From NCBI GenBank assembly GCA_913062925.1, contig CAJXWJ010000004.1, forward strand, positions 28,703-92,702: 64,000 nucleotides of DNA. Direction: 5' to 3'. Numbering within the stretch: position 1 is the first letter of the stretch; each line of letters opens with the position of its first letter. A program made the position numbers and the translations under genes. Source of the stretch: an uncultured Pseudorhodobacter sp. (GTDB lineage Bacteria; Pseudomonadota; Alphaproteobacteria; Rhodobacterales; Rhodobacteraceae). Below the pieces are notes generated by a model, which saw only the letters and a program-made list of their open reading frames with translations, was not told where the DNA came from and made no database searches. This document shows positions 1 through 8,381 of the stretch, in pieces.

Positions 1-92
1 GATCGCGCCAGCGCCGCCGCAAGGCCCAGCGCAAAGCACAAGATCATTGGGGTCAGCAGGTTTTGCCCTGCCAAGGTCAACATCTGGGTCAT
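1..92 (-). CDS. SbtA-like sodium-dependent bicarbonate permease, N-terminal fragment
   Basis: Only the first 30 or so codons are inside the window; the gene runs off the left edge. The visible residues include NLLTPMILCFALGLAAALAR, which resembles the first membrane helix of the SbtA/DUF897 family (typically an N-L-x-S-P-x-x-L-x-F-A-L-G-x-x-A pattern). SbtA proteins import HCO3- with Na+. The ATG at 92 follows an AGAGGC ribosome binding site and lies 28 nt after the stop of the carbonic anhydrase gene on the same strand. That pairing (HCO3- uptake plus CO2/HCO3- interconversion) supports the call. With so little sequence, another membrane transporter cannot be excluded. Confidence 0.55.
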   Translation of the reverse strand, partial: MTQMLTLAGQNLLTPMILCFALGLAAALAR

Positions 93-120
93 TCAAGCCT
101 CTGATAAAAGGGAAACGCGC

Positions 121-768
121 TTAAACGCCGACAAAGCCTTCGCGGGCGGGGTCGTATTGCTCCAGCTCGCCCTCGCCGGTATTGGTCCAAAGCCCGTGCA
201 GCGTCAGGCGGTCATCTTCGACAGCTGCCTTCACAAAGGGGAAGGTCATCAGGTTTTCCAGACTGACCAGCACGGCTTGTTTCTCCAAGGCGGGCAGAAT
301 TTCGCCCGCAGGCATGCCCTCTACGCGCTGATAGCCCGGCCGCAGAATATCCATCCAGCGGCCGACAAAGCTTGATTTTTCCAGCAGTTCAGGCGCATCG
401 CCGCAGCACATGTCATGGCACCCTTTGACGCCGCCGCAGTTGGAATGGCCCAGCACGACAATATGCGCCACCCCCAGCGAGGTGACAGCATATTCCACCG
501 CCGCCGAAGTGCCGTGGTATTCGCCATCCGGGTTATAGGGCGGCACCAGATTGGCAACGTTACGGTGAATAAAGAACTCGCCCTCATCCGCGCCAAAGAT
601 CGAGGTCACATGCACACGGCTGTCACAGCAGGAAATCACCATAGCGCGCGGATGCTGGCCGCTGCTGGCCAGACGACGATACCAGGATTTGTTTTCCAGA
701 TAGGTCGTGGCTTTCCAGCCTTGAAACCTTTGGATCAAATAAGCGGGTAAGGGGCGCGCATGGATCAT
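121..768 (-). CDS. Beta-class carbonic anhydrase
   Basis: The enzyme is a zinc enzyme interconverting CO2 and bicarbonate in the cytoplasm. From the chosen start the protein has 215 residues, the usual size for the family. The zinc site is visible as C48-D-S-R (ligand Cys plus the Asp/Arg dyad) and H108-S-N-C111-G-G. The reading frame stays open to 936, but those extra residues look like translated leader. The ATG codons at 774 and 768 follow an AGGA ribosome binding site, and 768 has the better spacing. It is followed 28 nt downstream by a probable SbtA bicarbonate permease, so the two likely form an inorganic-carbon supply operon. It is divergent from the small gene at 908. Confidence 0.93.
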   Translation of the reverse strand: MIHARPLPAYLIQRFQGWKATTYLENKSWYRRLASSGQHPRAMVISCCDSRVHVTSIFGADEGEFFIHRNVANLVPPYNPDGEYHGTSAAVEYAVTSLGVAHIVVLGHSNCGGVKGCHDMCCGDAPELLEKSSFVGRWMDILRPGYQRVEGMPAGEILPALEKQAVLVSLENLMTFPFVKAAVEDDRLTLHGLWTNTGEGELEQYDPAREGFVGV

Positions 769-907
769 GATCATTATCCTGATTTGAAAAGCGTCCCCCC
801 AATTATGCTGCAATCGCAGAAAATTCGAGAGGTTAATTTCAGCCAAGGCAACCTTTTCTTCAGCACGACATGGCATCTTCAGCTTGGGTGAGACGAAAGG
901 GTGTGTA

Positions 908-1291
908 ATGACGAATATTGTGACGCTGCGGCCCAAAGAACGGGTGCAGCAAAATGTGGAACCTATTGCAACGATCTACCGCAATCTGGGCACCAGTTCA
1001 GCCGAAGGTGTGGTCACCCGCGCCTTGGGCGAATTGGCGCTGGCGATGTCGGGGCTGGCCGAACAGGTGCGCAGCCATCAGATGAGCGATCTGGCGCAGC
1101 AGTTCCGCCGCTTGGGGCGGATGGCGGAAAACCTTGGCATGGTGTCTTTGGCAACAGTGGCAAGTGATCTGACGATCTGCCTGCACCGCAGCGACGCCAC
1201 CGCCTTTGCTGCGGTCTGGGCACGGCTGTTGCGGATTGCCGAATGCTCACTGGCCTGCGAAACCGATCTTATGGATAAGACGCTGCTCTAA
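908..1291 (+). CDS. Conserved-looking small hypothetical protein (127 aa)
   Basis: Not recognised. The product is 127 residues, soluble, without signal peptide or membrane segment, and mostly helical by composition. It has a long amphipathic stretch over residues 35-110 rich in Leu, Ala and Arg. There are two cysteines near the C-terminal end. The helical-bundle style is vaguely like a histidine-phosphotransfer domain, but no phospho-acceptor His motif is visible, so that is not claimed. The ATG at 908 follows an AAAGGG ribosome binding site; the frame could open at 884, which has no such support. It precedes the aminopeptidase gene by 62 nt on the same strand and may share its transcript. 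Confidence 0.6.
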   Translation: MTNIVTLRPKERVQQNVEPIATIYRNLGTSSAEGVVTRALGELALAMSGLAEQVRSHQMSDLAQQFRRLGRMAENLGMVSLATVASDLTICLHRSDATAFAAVWARLLRIAECSLACETDLMDKTLL

Positions 1292-1353
1292 GGCAGGCTC
1301 TTGCAGCGCGGCTCAGAAACGCTAGGCTTTGGGCAGTTCTTGAAGGATGCCGC

Positions 1354-2736
1354 ATGCAACCGCTTTTTGCTGACCCGACCGCGCCAAGCCTGCCGTTACA
1401 AATTGTGCCAAGCGACGGTTTGGCAGAATTTTTGGCCAACCAACCCGCGCCGATCCGCGCTTGGCTGGAACAGTCGCGGTTTAAGGCGGCTTTGGGTGAT
1501 GTTCGGCTGATCCCCGGGGCAGATGGGGTGGCAGGGGCGGTGGTGGGCTTTGGCACCGCACAAGCCCGCGCGCGGCTGCGCTTTGGTCTGGCCAAAGCGG
1601 TGGCCAGCCTGCCCTTAGGCGCTTGGCGAATCGAGGGCGATTTGACCCCCGCCCAGCGCGACGAGGCCGCCTTGGGCTGGCTGTTGGCGCAGTACCGCTT
1701 TGGCCGCTATCGCAGCACCGCCCCCGAACCGATGCCACAGCTGATCGCACCTGCCGGCTGCGATCTGGCCGCCTTGCAAGCCATGGCAGCGGGCGAGTTT
1801 CTGACCCGCGATCTGATCAACACCCCCGCCGCCGACATGGGGCCAGACGAGCTTGCAACCGCGATGGCCGATTTGGCGCAGCGATTTGGCGCAAGCTTTA
1901 CCGCCATCACAGGCGAGGCTTTGCGAGAGCAGAACTTCCCGATGATCCACGCGGTCGGTCGCGCCTCGCCGTGCGCGCCGCGCCTGTTGGACCTGCGCTG
2001 GGGCAGCGCTGGGCCGCAGCTGACCTTGGTTGGCAAGGGGGTCTGCTTTGACACTGGCGGGCTGAACATCAAGCCTTCGGCGGGCATGGCGCTGATGAAG
2101 AAAGACATGGGCGGCGCGGCGACGGTCTTGGGTCTTGCGCAGATGATCATGCAGCTTGGCCTGCCGCTGCGGCTGCGGGTGATCGTGGCGGCGGTAGAAA
2201 ATGTCATCTCGGGCAATGCGCTGAAACCAAAAGACATTCTAACCTCGCGCAAGGGGCTGACGGTCGAGGTGAACGACACCGACGCCGAAGGCCGCTTGGT
2301 CTTGGCCGATGCGCTGGCCTTGGCCACCGAAGAGCCTTGCGATGTGCTGATCTCGATGGCGACGCTGACGGGGGCGGCACGGGTCGCCGTGGGGCCAGAC
2401 CTTGCGCCCTATTACACCGATGACAGCGCGATGGTGCAGGCGCTTGAGGCCGGCGCGGTTGCGGGCTTTGATCCGGTGTGGCGGCTGCCGTTTCACACCC
2501 CCTATGAGGCTGTGATCGAACCCGGCATTGCCGATCTGGACAATGCGCCGGGCTATGGCTTTGCGGGGTCGGTGACGGCGGCGCTGTTCCTGCGCCGCTT
2601 CGCCGATCATCCGCGCTATATGCATTTCGACATCTACGGCCATATGCCCACCGATGCCCCCGCACGGCCCAAGGGCGGCGCAGGCCAAGGCGCGCGGGCG
2701 CTGCTGGGCGCACTTCCCGCGATGTTGGGGCTGTGA
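1354..2736 (+). CDS. M17 leucyl aminopeptidase family protein
   Basis: A two-metal exopeptidase that releases N-terminal residues from peptides, acting in the cytoplasm as a hexamer in known family members. The 460-residue protein has the poorly conserved N-terminal domain (about 1-150) and the catalytic domain. The metal/substrate segment with G-K-G-V-x-F-D-T-G-G is near residues 226-236, and the signature N-D-T-D-A-E-G-R-L is near 305-314, with Asp and Glu ligands intact. It is slightly shorter than E. coli PepA (about 500). The stop codon overlaps the start of the next gene (TGATG), so an NlpC/P60 peptidoglycan hydrolase is translationally coupled to it. This suggests joint processing of cell-wall peptides (inference). 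Confidence 0.9.
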   Translation: MQPLFADPTAPSLPLQIVPSDGLAEFLANQPAPIRAWLEQSRFKAALGDVRLIPGADGVAGAVVGFGTAQARARLRFGLAKAVASLPLGAWRIEGDLTPAQRDEAALGWLLAQYRFGRYRSTAPEPMPQLIAPAGCDLAALQAMAAGEFLTRDLINTPAADMGPDELATAMADLAQRFGASFTAITGEALREQNFPMIHAVGRASPCAPRLLDLRWGSAGPQLTLVGKGVCFDTGGLNIKPSAGMALMKKDMGGAATVLGLAQMIMQLGLPLRLRVIVAAVENVISGNALKPKDILTSRKGLTVEVNDTDAEGRLVLADALALATEEPCDVLISMATLTGAARVAVGPDLAPYYTDDSAMVQALEAGAVAGFDPVWRLPFHTPYEAVIEPGIADLDNAPGYGFAGSVTAALFLRRFADHPRYMHFDIYGHMPTDAPARPKGGAGQGARALLGALPAMLGL

Positions 2737-3566
2737 TGGACCGCCGCCTGACGCCCTTTAGCGGCCGCATCGCGCATATCTCGCTGCAAGGCCAGATCGC
2801 GGCCGAAGGCTTTACCGCAGGGCAATTGCGCCAGATCACCTTGCCCTTGGTCGATCTGCTGCAAAGCCCAAATGGCCCGCGCGACCGCCAGCTTTGGCAG
2901 GGCGAGGGCTTTACCGTGATTGATCAGCGCGACGGCCATGCCTTTGGCTTTGCGCAAAAAGACGGCTATTGCGGCTGGCTGCCAATCGCGGCCTTGGGCG
3001 ACAGCGCGCCGACGCATTGGCTGGCCGCCCCCGCCAGCCATCTTTACCCCGAACCACGGGTGCAAGCGCGCGAGATCACCAGCCTGCCAATGGGCGCGCA
3101 GCTGCAAGTGCTGGGGCAGAGCGGCAGCTTTGCGCAGACACCGCAGGGGTTTATCCCCGCCTGCCACCTGCTGCCCTTGGGGCACTATCTGCCCGATCCG
3201 GTCGCCGTGGCCGAAAGCCTGCTGGGCAGCCCCTATCTTTGGGGCGGCAATTCGCGAGCGGGGATTGATTGTTCGGGGCTTGTGCAACTGGCGCTGGTGG
3301 CTTGCGGTCTGCCTTCGGCTCCAGATGCCGATTTGCAGCAAAGCCTTGGCCAGCCGCTGACCGAAGACGCGGCCTTGCAGCGCGGCGATCTGCTGTTCTG
3401 GAAAGGTCATGTCGCGATGGTCGTTGATGCGGCGCGGCTGATCCATGCCAATGGGCACACCATGTCGGTGGCCTATGAAGACACCGCCGCCTGCATCGCG
3501 CGGATTTTGGCGGCGGAAGGCAAGCCCGTCAGCCATCGCCGCAGGATTACTCTACGGCGCGAATAA
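2736..3566 (+). CDS. NlpC/P60 family cell-wall peptidase with N-terminal SH3-type domains
   Basis: A C40-family cysteine peptidase of 276 residues. The catalytic domain occupies about residues 160-265: Cys179 in the D-C-S-G-L motif, His225 in G-H-V-A-M-V, and a third polar position in the following I-H-A-N-G-H segment. Residues 1-155 look like bacterial SH3 domains that bind peptidoglycan. Family members cut gamma-D-Glu-diamino acid links in stem peptides. No signal peptide is evident, so it may act on recycled muropeptides in the cytoplasm (inference). The ATG at 2736 overlaps the aminopeptidase stop; a GTG three bases upstream is the alternative. Its 3' end overlaps the convergent DUF2794 gene by 20 nt. 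Confidence 0.88.
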   Translation: MDRRLTPFSGRIAHISLQGQIAAEGFTAGQLRQITLPLVDLLQSPNGPRDRQLWQGEGFTVIDQRDGHAFGFAQKDGYCGWLPIAALGDSAPTHWLAAPASHLYPEPRVQAREITSLPMGAQLQVLGQSGSFAQTPQGFIPACHLLPLGHYLPDPVAVAESLLGSPYLWGGNSRAGIDCSGLVQLALVACGLPSAPDADLQQSLGQPLTEDAALQRGDLLFWKGHVAMVVDAARLIHANGHTMSVAYEDTAACIARILAAEGKPVSHRRRITLRRE

Positions 3567-3894
3567 GCTTTTTCTCAAGCACCCGCAGCACTTGGCCCAG
3601 ATCATTGCCGCGCCGCAGGATATAGCCGTCCATGCCGACCACAGAATAAAGCCCCTGCTTGTCACGCAGCTTGGGGCGCTTTTCGATGCGGTAGAGCGGC
3701 GATTCCGCAAAGCGGCGAAACACCGAAAACACCGCCGCCTCGCGCAGAAATGAGATGCCATAGTCGCGCCATTCGCCAGCCGAGACGAACTGCCCGTAAA
3801 GCCGTGTCAACGCGCCAAGCTCTTTGCGATCAAAGGTAACCTGCTCTTGCGGGCTTTCAGGCGATGGGAAAGGGGTTGGCGTTTGTAACGTCAT
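3547..3894 (-). CDS. DUF2794 family protein
   Basis: A 115-residue protein matching in style and length the alphaproteobacterial DUF2794 family, whose function is unknown. The recognisable core is F-D-R-x-E-L near residue 21 and the stretch around residues 45-75 (E-W-R-D-Y-G-I-S-F, then A-V-F-S-V-F-R-R). It is followed by R-I-E-K-R-P and a C-terminal helix with R-V-L-E-K-K-L. The protein looks soluble, with no signal peptide. It faces the NlpC/P60 gene and their 3' ends overlap by 20 nt. Confidence 0.8.
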   Translation of the reverse strand: MTLQTPTPFPSPESPQEQVTFDRKELGALTRLYGQFVSAGEWRDYGISFLREAAVFSVFRRFAESPLYRIEKRPKLRDKQGLYSVVGMDGYILRRGNDLGQVLRVLEKKLIRAVE

Positions 3895-4131
3895 GGTAAA
3901 AGTCTACGCTGGCTTTGCAAAAAATCAAGCACCGCAGTTTTGCCGCAATAAGACCCTTTTAAAACCACCGGAACTTCAAAAACCCGCCGCCATTCGCCGG
4001 CATAAAGACCTCAGTTACAGGTTAACGACCCCGACGGCAGCGACAAAGCCCCCACCGAGTCCTTGCTGTCGGGCCCTGTATAAATCAAAGGCCCCCGCCC
4101 ACACAGGCGGGGGTTTCTTGATTGGCAGGGC
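3895..4131. other. Intergenic region, 237 bp, structured, no gene recognised
   Basis: Between the DUF2794 start and the asparaginase stop. It holds a partly paired hairpin (CCCGAC-x-GCA near 4031 against TGC-x-GTCGGG ending near 4073) and, beyond it, a strong GC hairpin at 4092-4113. Read on the + strand the two would make a structured RNA ending in a terminator. Read on the - strand the second hairpin is simply the asparaginase terminator. I find no tRNA cloverleaf, no SRP core and no ORF with a ribosome binding site. Confidence 0.4.
4085..4119. terminator. GC-rich hairpin, probable asparaginase terminator
   Basis: Perfect 8-bp inverted repeat CCCCCGCC (4092-4099) and GGCGGGGG (4106-4113) around a CACACA loop. 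T-rich tracts lie on both sides: TTTCTT to the right on the + strand, and CCTTTGATTT beyond it on the - strand. It lies just past the stop of the - strand asparaginase gene. Confidence 0.75.
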
Positions 4132-5124
4132 CTAGCAGAACCCCTCTGCCAAGCGCAATTCGCCCACGGAAAAGCCACGGCAATTGATCTGCGGCGCGGG
4201 CAATCGCTTTTGTGCCATCGGATGAGCGGCATCCAAAGCACCCAGCTTGGCCAGCAGACTGACCAAAACCGCCTCGGAGGCGCGGCCGTTGCCGTCTTCG
4301 ATCTTCAGCGCGATGCCCAGTTTTTGTTCGGGCAACATGGCGACAAACACCGCCTCGGCTCCGGTTTTGATCGAAACCTTGCCACCCATCGCCCGCATCA
4401 GCTCGGTGCAGGCCCGGCCCTCGCCTGCGACCAGATCAGGATGCGCCGCCATCGCGTCGCGCAGCCGTGCCATCGCGCGCTGACGGCTGTTGCCACCCTC
4501 GCGCGCAGCAGCAAAAGCGCCCATCGCGCGGGCAAGCCCCGCCACCGACATCGCAAAGTTTGGCGCCGAACAACCGTCAATGCCGTAGCCTGCCACGCTC
4601 TCGCCGGTCACTTCTTCGGTCGCGGCGCGAATGGCGCGCTGCAAGGGGTGGTCAATCTCGGTATATTCCGAACCGCCCTTCAGATGTTTATTCGCGGTCA
4701 AAAAGCCCGAATGCTTGCCCGAGCAGTTGTTGTGCAACTGGCAGGGCGCATCATTGGCGCGGATCAGACGGTCGCGCTCGGTGCGGTCATAGGGTTCATG
4801 CGAGCCACAGCGCAGATCGGCCTCGCCCAGCCCCAGATCCGCCAGCCAGCGCCCCGCCATATCGACATGCAGATGCGCGCCCTGATGGCTGGCGCAAGAC
4901 AGCGCGATATGCGCATCGCTTAGACCCGCCGCATCGGCAGCCCCGCTTTCCAGCAGCGGCAGCGCTTGGATCATTTTGCAGGACGATCGCGGGAAGATCA
5001 CGCGCTCTGGATCACCCCAGGATTGCACGATCTGCCCCGCTTCGTCGCAAATCACCACATGCCCGCGATGGGTGCTTTCCAGCAGCCCCCCGCGCCAAAG
5101 TTGCACCAATTCTGCCGCCGCCAT
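4132..5124 (-). CDS. L-asparaginase, class 3 (Rhizobium etli ReAV-type)
   Basis: Hydrolyses asparagine to aspartate and ammonia. The protein (330 aa from the chosen start) belongs to the 'asparaginase II' family typified by the zinc-dependent R. etli ReAV enzyme, which is unrelated to the E. coli AnsA/AnsB fold. The family's key residues are visible: the S-x-x-K pair in R-S-S-C-K (about 46-50), the H-N-N-C-S-G-K-H segment carrying the Cys and Lys of the zinc site, and G-I-D-G-C-S-A-P with the second Cys. The ATG at 5124 lies 6 nt after GAGGGAG; in-frame starts at 5130 and 5139 overlap that site. It stands alone and is divergent from the IalB-like gene. Confidence 0.88.
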   Translation of the reverse strand: MAAAELVQLWRGGLLESTHRGHVVICDEAGQIVQSWGDPERVIFPRSSCKMIQALPLLESGAADAAGLSDAHIALSCASHQGAHLHVDMAGRWLADLGLGEADLRCGSHEPYDRTERDRLIRANDAPCQLHNNCSGKHSGFLTANKHLKGGSEYTEIDHPLQRAIRAATEEVTGESVAGYGIDGCSAPNFAMSVAGLARAMGAFAAAREGGNSRQRAMARLRDAMAAHPDLVAGEGRACTELMRAMGGKVSIKTGAEAVFVAMLPEQKLGIALKIEDGNGRASEAVLVSLLAKLGALDAAHPMAQKRLPAPQINCRGFSVGELRLAEGFC

Positions 5125-5303
5125 GGTCATCTCCCTCACTTATGCGCGATTTTCTGCCCGTTTCGGCCCTGTAGGGCTTTCGCGGATCGTCATTTTCCGG
5201 TTATGCATGGCATATCGAGTGTAAGAGGTTCGCGCTATATCAAAAACCGCAACAAGCGGCGATGGCACGGGCACAGGCAACACGGCTTGGAGGCTGTAAC
5301 GAC

Positions 5304-5834
5304 ATGGCAAACTGGATGACACGCGTAGCGTCAGCTGCGATGATCTCCGTGATCGGAATGGGTGTAGGTTCGGCAGGCTTGGCACAAGACTCCACCAACC
5401 GCGTCGCGACGATGACGGATTGGAGCGTTTTCGCCGAAAAAGACCCGAAAGAATGCTGGGGCGTCTCCAGCCCCAAAGAAACCCTAAACACCAAAGACGG
5501 CCAGCCAGTTTCGGTGCGCCGCGGCGACATCTTGCTGTTTGTGACCTTTCGGCAGGGCAGCGCTGGCGAGATTTCGTTTTCGGGCGGATATCCCTTTGCG
5601 GGCGGCTCGACGGTTAATCTGAAAGTCGACGGCGCGGGCTATGAGCTGTTTACCGATGGTGAATGGGCTTGGTCGGGCAGTGCGGCAGATGATGCGGCGA
5701 TCCTGACCTCGTTGAAAAAGGGCGCAACAGCGGTGCTGACCGCGCGTTCGGCAAAGGGCACCCAGACCCAAGACACCTTTAGCCTGCGCGGCTTTACCGC
5801 CGCGATGGAAGAAGCCGCCAAACAGTGCGGCTAA
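5304..5834 (+). CDS. Invasion-associated locus B (IalB) family secreted protein
   Basis: A 176-residue exported protein. Residues 1-27 form a signal peptide (basic N-terminus, hydrophobic core, cleavage after G-L-A-Q). The mature part follows the IalB pattern: a W-x-V-F and E-C-W-G segment near the start, the hydrophobic beta-rich middle, and a final cysteine (K-Q-C-G) likely to pair with the first. IalB proteins are widespread in alphaproteobacteria, and in free-living species their role is unknown; the name comes from Bartonella. The ATG at 5304 follows GGAGG; the frame opens earlier at 5262 without a ribosome binding site. A strong terminator follows. Confidence 0.82.
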   Translation: MANWMTRVASAAMISVIGMGVGSAGLAQDSTNRVATMTDWSVFAEKDPKECWGVSSPKETLNTKDGQPVSVRRGDILLFVTFRQGSAGEISFSGGYPFAGGSTVNLKVDGAGYELFTDGEWAWSGSAADDAAILTSLKKGATAVLTARSAKGTQTQDTFSLRGFTAAMEEAAKQCG

Positions 5835-5855
5835 CCCCGCTAAAGCCCAGATTTG

Positions 5856-5886
5856 AAACGCCCCGCGCATGGCTCGGGGCGTTTTG
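5856..5886 (+). terminator. Rho-independent terminator of the IalB-like gene
   Basis: Inverted repeat CGCCCCG (5859-5865) and CGGGGCG (5875-5881) with a 9-nt loop, followed by TTTTGC on the + strand and preceded by AAA. It lies 22 nt beyond the stop codon. Confidence 0.85.
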
Positions 5887-5952
5887 CATTCCGACAGTTC
5901 CGTTTTGCTGCCGAATCCCTTATAGCAACGCTTCCAGCCATAGGATTCTGCC

Positions 5953-7119
5953 ATGACCGCGCCCATCACCCAAGACGTTCTGACCATTCCGCGCAAGCTG
6001 CCCGAGGGCGGCAAGCCAAATCTGGTCGGCATGACCCGCGACCAGATGCGCGCCGCGCTGATCGAGGCTGGCACGGCAGAAAAGCAAGCCAAGATGCGCG
6101 TTGGTCAGGTCTGGCAGTGGGTCTATCACTGGGGCGTGCGCGATTTTGAGGCGATGACCAACCTTGCCAAAGACTATCGCGCGCTTTTGGCCCAGCATTT
6201 CGTGCTGGAAGTGCCCGAGGTGGTGACCAAGCAAGTTTCCACCGATGGCACCCGCAAATATCTGGTGCGCATCGCCGGCGGCCACGAGGTCGAGGTGGTC
6301 TATATCCCCGAAACCGATCGCGGCACGCTGTGTATCTCGAGCCAAGTCGGCTGCACGCTGACCTGTTCGTTCTGCCATACCGGCACGCAAAAACTGGTGC
6401 GCAACCTGACGGCGGCGGAAATCGTTGGCCAAGTCATGCTGGCGCGCGATGATCTGAACGAATGGCCGGTGCAAGGCGCGCCGAAGAACGAGACGCGGCT
6501 TGTCAGCAATATCGTGCTGATGGGCATGGGCGAGCCTTTGTATAACTTTGAAAACGTGCGCGACGCGATGAAGGTGGTGATGGACGGCGAAGGCATCGCG
6601 CTTGGCCGCCGCCGCATCACCCTGTCGACCAGCGGCGTTGTGCCAGAAATCGCCCGCACCGCCGAAGAAATCGGCTGCCTGCTGGCGGTATCTTTCCACG
6701 CCACCACCGACGAGGTGCGCGATCAATTGGTGCCGATCAACAAAAAGTGGAACATCGCCACCCTGCTTGAAGCGCTGAAAGCCTATCCGGGGCTGACCAA
6801 TTCTGAACGCATCACCTTTGAATATGTGATGCTGGATCATGTCAACGACAGCAAAGAAGACGCTTACCGCTTGGTGGAACTGCTGCGCGGCATCCCCGCC
6901 AAGGTCAACCTGATCCCCTTTAACGAATGGCCCGGCGCGCCCTATAAACGCTCGTCTGGCAACCGGATCCATGCTTTTGCCGACATCATTTATCAGGCCG
7001 GTTACTCCAGCCCGATCCGCACGCCGCGCGGCGAAGACATCATGGCGGCCTGTGGCCAGCTGAAATCGGCCACCGAAAAGCAGCGGAAATCTGCGACAAA
7101 AACGACAGTTCAGGGCTAA
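5953..7119 (+). CDS. rlmN: 23S rRNA/tRNA adenine-C2 methyltransferase RlmN
   Basis: A radical SAM enzyme that methylates C2 of A2503 in 23S rRNA, and of A37 in some tRNAs. The protein has 388 residues, normal for the family. The radical SAM cluster motif C-T-L-T-C-S-F-C lies near residues 135-142 (CX3CX2C). Other family features are [18 protein letters not shown] just before it, the G-M-G-E-P-L motif, the S-T-S-G-V-V-P segment, and the C-terminal A-A-C-G-Q-L carrying the methyl-carrier cysteine. The start follows a TAGGA ribosome binding site. It is a single-gene unit between the IalB terminator and a 190-bp gap before the desaturase. Confidence 0.96.
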   Translation: MTAPITQDVLTIPRKLPEGGKPNLVGMTRDQMRAALIEAGTAEKQAKMRVGQVWQWVYHWGVRDFEAMTNLAKDYRALLAQHFVLEVPEVVTKQVSTDGTRKYLVRIAGGHEVEVVYIPETDRGTLCISSQVGCTLTCSFCHTGTQKLVRNLTAAEIVGQVMLARDDLNEWPVQGAPKNETRLVSNIVLMGMGEPLYNFENVRDAMKVVMDGEGIALGRRRITLSTSGVVPEIARTAEEIGCLLAVSFHATTDEVRDQLVPINKKWNIATLLEALKAYPGLTNSERITFEYVMLDHVNDSKEDAYRLVELLRGIPAKVNLIPFNEWPGAPYKRSSGNRIHAFADIIYQAGYSSPIRTPRGEDIMAACGQLKSATEKQRKSATKTTVQG

Positions 7120-7310
7120 ATCACCTAGGGGTTGTGGGCTGGCGGTCATCCTGCTCTTTTTGTGGTATTTAGCAGGGCGGCATAAAACGAAAAGCTGGCG
7201 TCATGGGCTTCAATTCGTTAAGCAGTTGTCAAACTGGGTGTGCAACACAGAACGAACCCAGACGGAACCAGACAACCGGCGCTTTGCCGGCTAGAGGATA
7301 GGGCAGTAAG

Positions 7311-8339
7311 ATGGCGGCTTCGGACGATACGCAAAAGCGTTCTGCGAAAGAGTGGGTCTTGGTTCTGGCGAAGTATCGCGAGCCTTCGACCAGCCGCAGC
7401 ATTTTTGAACTTGTGGCCACTTTGGTGCCTTTTGTCCTGCTTTGGGGTCTGGCTTGGGCGTCTTTGTCGGTCAGCTACTGGCTTGCTTTTGCGATTGCGG
7501 CGCTGAACGGGCTGTTTCTGGTGCGGATCTTTGTCATCCAGCATGATTGCGGCCATGCGTCTTATTTCAGCAGCCGCAAGGCTCAGGATTGGGTCGGCCG
7601 CTGTTTGGGCGTGCTGACGCTGACCCCCTATGATGTCTGGCGCCGCACCCATTCGATTCACCATTCGCACCACGGCAACCTTGATCAGCGCGGCATTGGC
7701 GATGTGCTGACCCTGACGGTCGAAGAATACCGCGCCCGCAGCCGCTTTGGCCGCTTTATGTATCGGCTTTATCGGCATCCGCTGGTGCTGTTTGTGCTGG
7801 GGCCAAGCTATCTGTTCATCTTGCAAAACCGCTTGCCGCTGGGGCTGATGAAATCGGGCTGGCGCTATTGGACAAGTGCGATGGGCACCAATGCGATGAT
7901 CGCGATCATTCTGGGGCTGATCATCTATCTGGGTGGCTTTATGCCGGTGCTGCTGATCTATCTGCCCACCTCGGTGATTGCGGGTACGGTTGGGGTTTGG
8001 CTGTTCTATGTGCAGCACCAGTTTGAAGAAACCCATTGGGCCAAGACCGAAGACTGGCAGCTGCATGAAGCAGCGCTTGAGGGGTCTTCGCACTACATCC
8101 TGCCGCAGCCGCTGCGGTGGCTGAGCGCGAATATCGGCATTCACCATGTGCATCACCTGTACAGCCGCATCCCGTTTTACCGCCTGCCCGAAGTGCTGCG
8201 CGACAATGCCGCCTTGGCCGAGGCGCAGCGCCTGACGGTCTGGGAAAGCTTTAAGTCGGTGAACCTGCATCTGTGGGACGAAAAGCTGCAAAAGCTGCTG
8301 TCGTTCCGCGAGGCGAAAAAGCTTTACGATCTGGCCTAA
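7311..8339 (+). CDS. Membrane fatty acid desaturase
   Basis: A di-iron integral membrane desaturase of 342 residues. The three histidine boxes are intact: H-D-C-G-H near residue 79, H-S-I-H-H-S-H-H near 113-120, and H-H-V-H-H near 280. Four to five hydrophobic segments flank them (about 38-75, 150-170 and 195-235). Family members insert a double bond in acyl lipids using O2 and reduced carrier. The substrate (acyl chain position) cannot be told from sequence. The start at 7311 has AGGATAGGG upstream. It is followed 42 nt later by the YcaQ-like gene on the same strand. Confidence 0.9.
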   Translation: MAASDDTQKRSAKEWVLVLAKYREPSTSRSIFELVATLVPFVLLWGLAWASLSVSYWLAFAIAALNGLFLVRIFVIQHDCGHASYFSSRKAQDWVGRCLGVLTLTPYDVWRRTHSIHHSHHGNLDQRGIGDVLTLTVEEYRARSRFGRFMYRLYRHPLVLFVLGPSYLFILQNRLPLGLMKSGWRYWTSAMGTNAMIAIILGLIIYLGGFMPVLLIYLPTSVIAGTVGVWLFYVQHQFEETHWAKTEDWQLHEAALEGSSHYILPQPLRWLSANIGIHHVHHLYSRIPFYRLPEVLRDNAALAEAQRLTVWESFKSVNLHLWDEKLQKLLSFREAKKLYDLA

Positions 8340-8381
8340 GCCGCGCTTGGCGGCGGGGGTTGCTGCTGCTAGCCTTTGGCG

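Noticed and set aside
2634..3536. 300-codon antisense frame over the NlpC/P60 gene
   Set aside because: Shadow of a GC-rich coding strand; composition rich in His, Arg and Gln without any recognisable domain.
5920..7149. 409-codon antisense frame over rlmN
   Set aside because: rlmN is certain from its radical SAM motifs; the antisense translation is His/Gln-rich and has no domain.
7276..7291. Hairpin CCGGC/GCCGG before the desaturase as a terminator
   Set aside because: Short stem with no following T tract; too weak to call.
7203..7301. 32-codon open frame in the gap before the desaturase
   Set aside because: No Shine-Dalgarno sequence, unremarkable composition, and it overlaps the probable leader of the desaturase gene.
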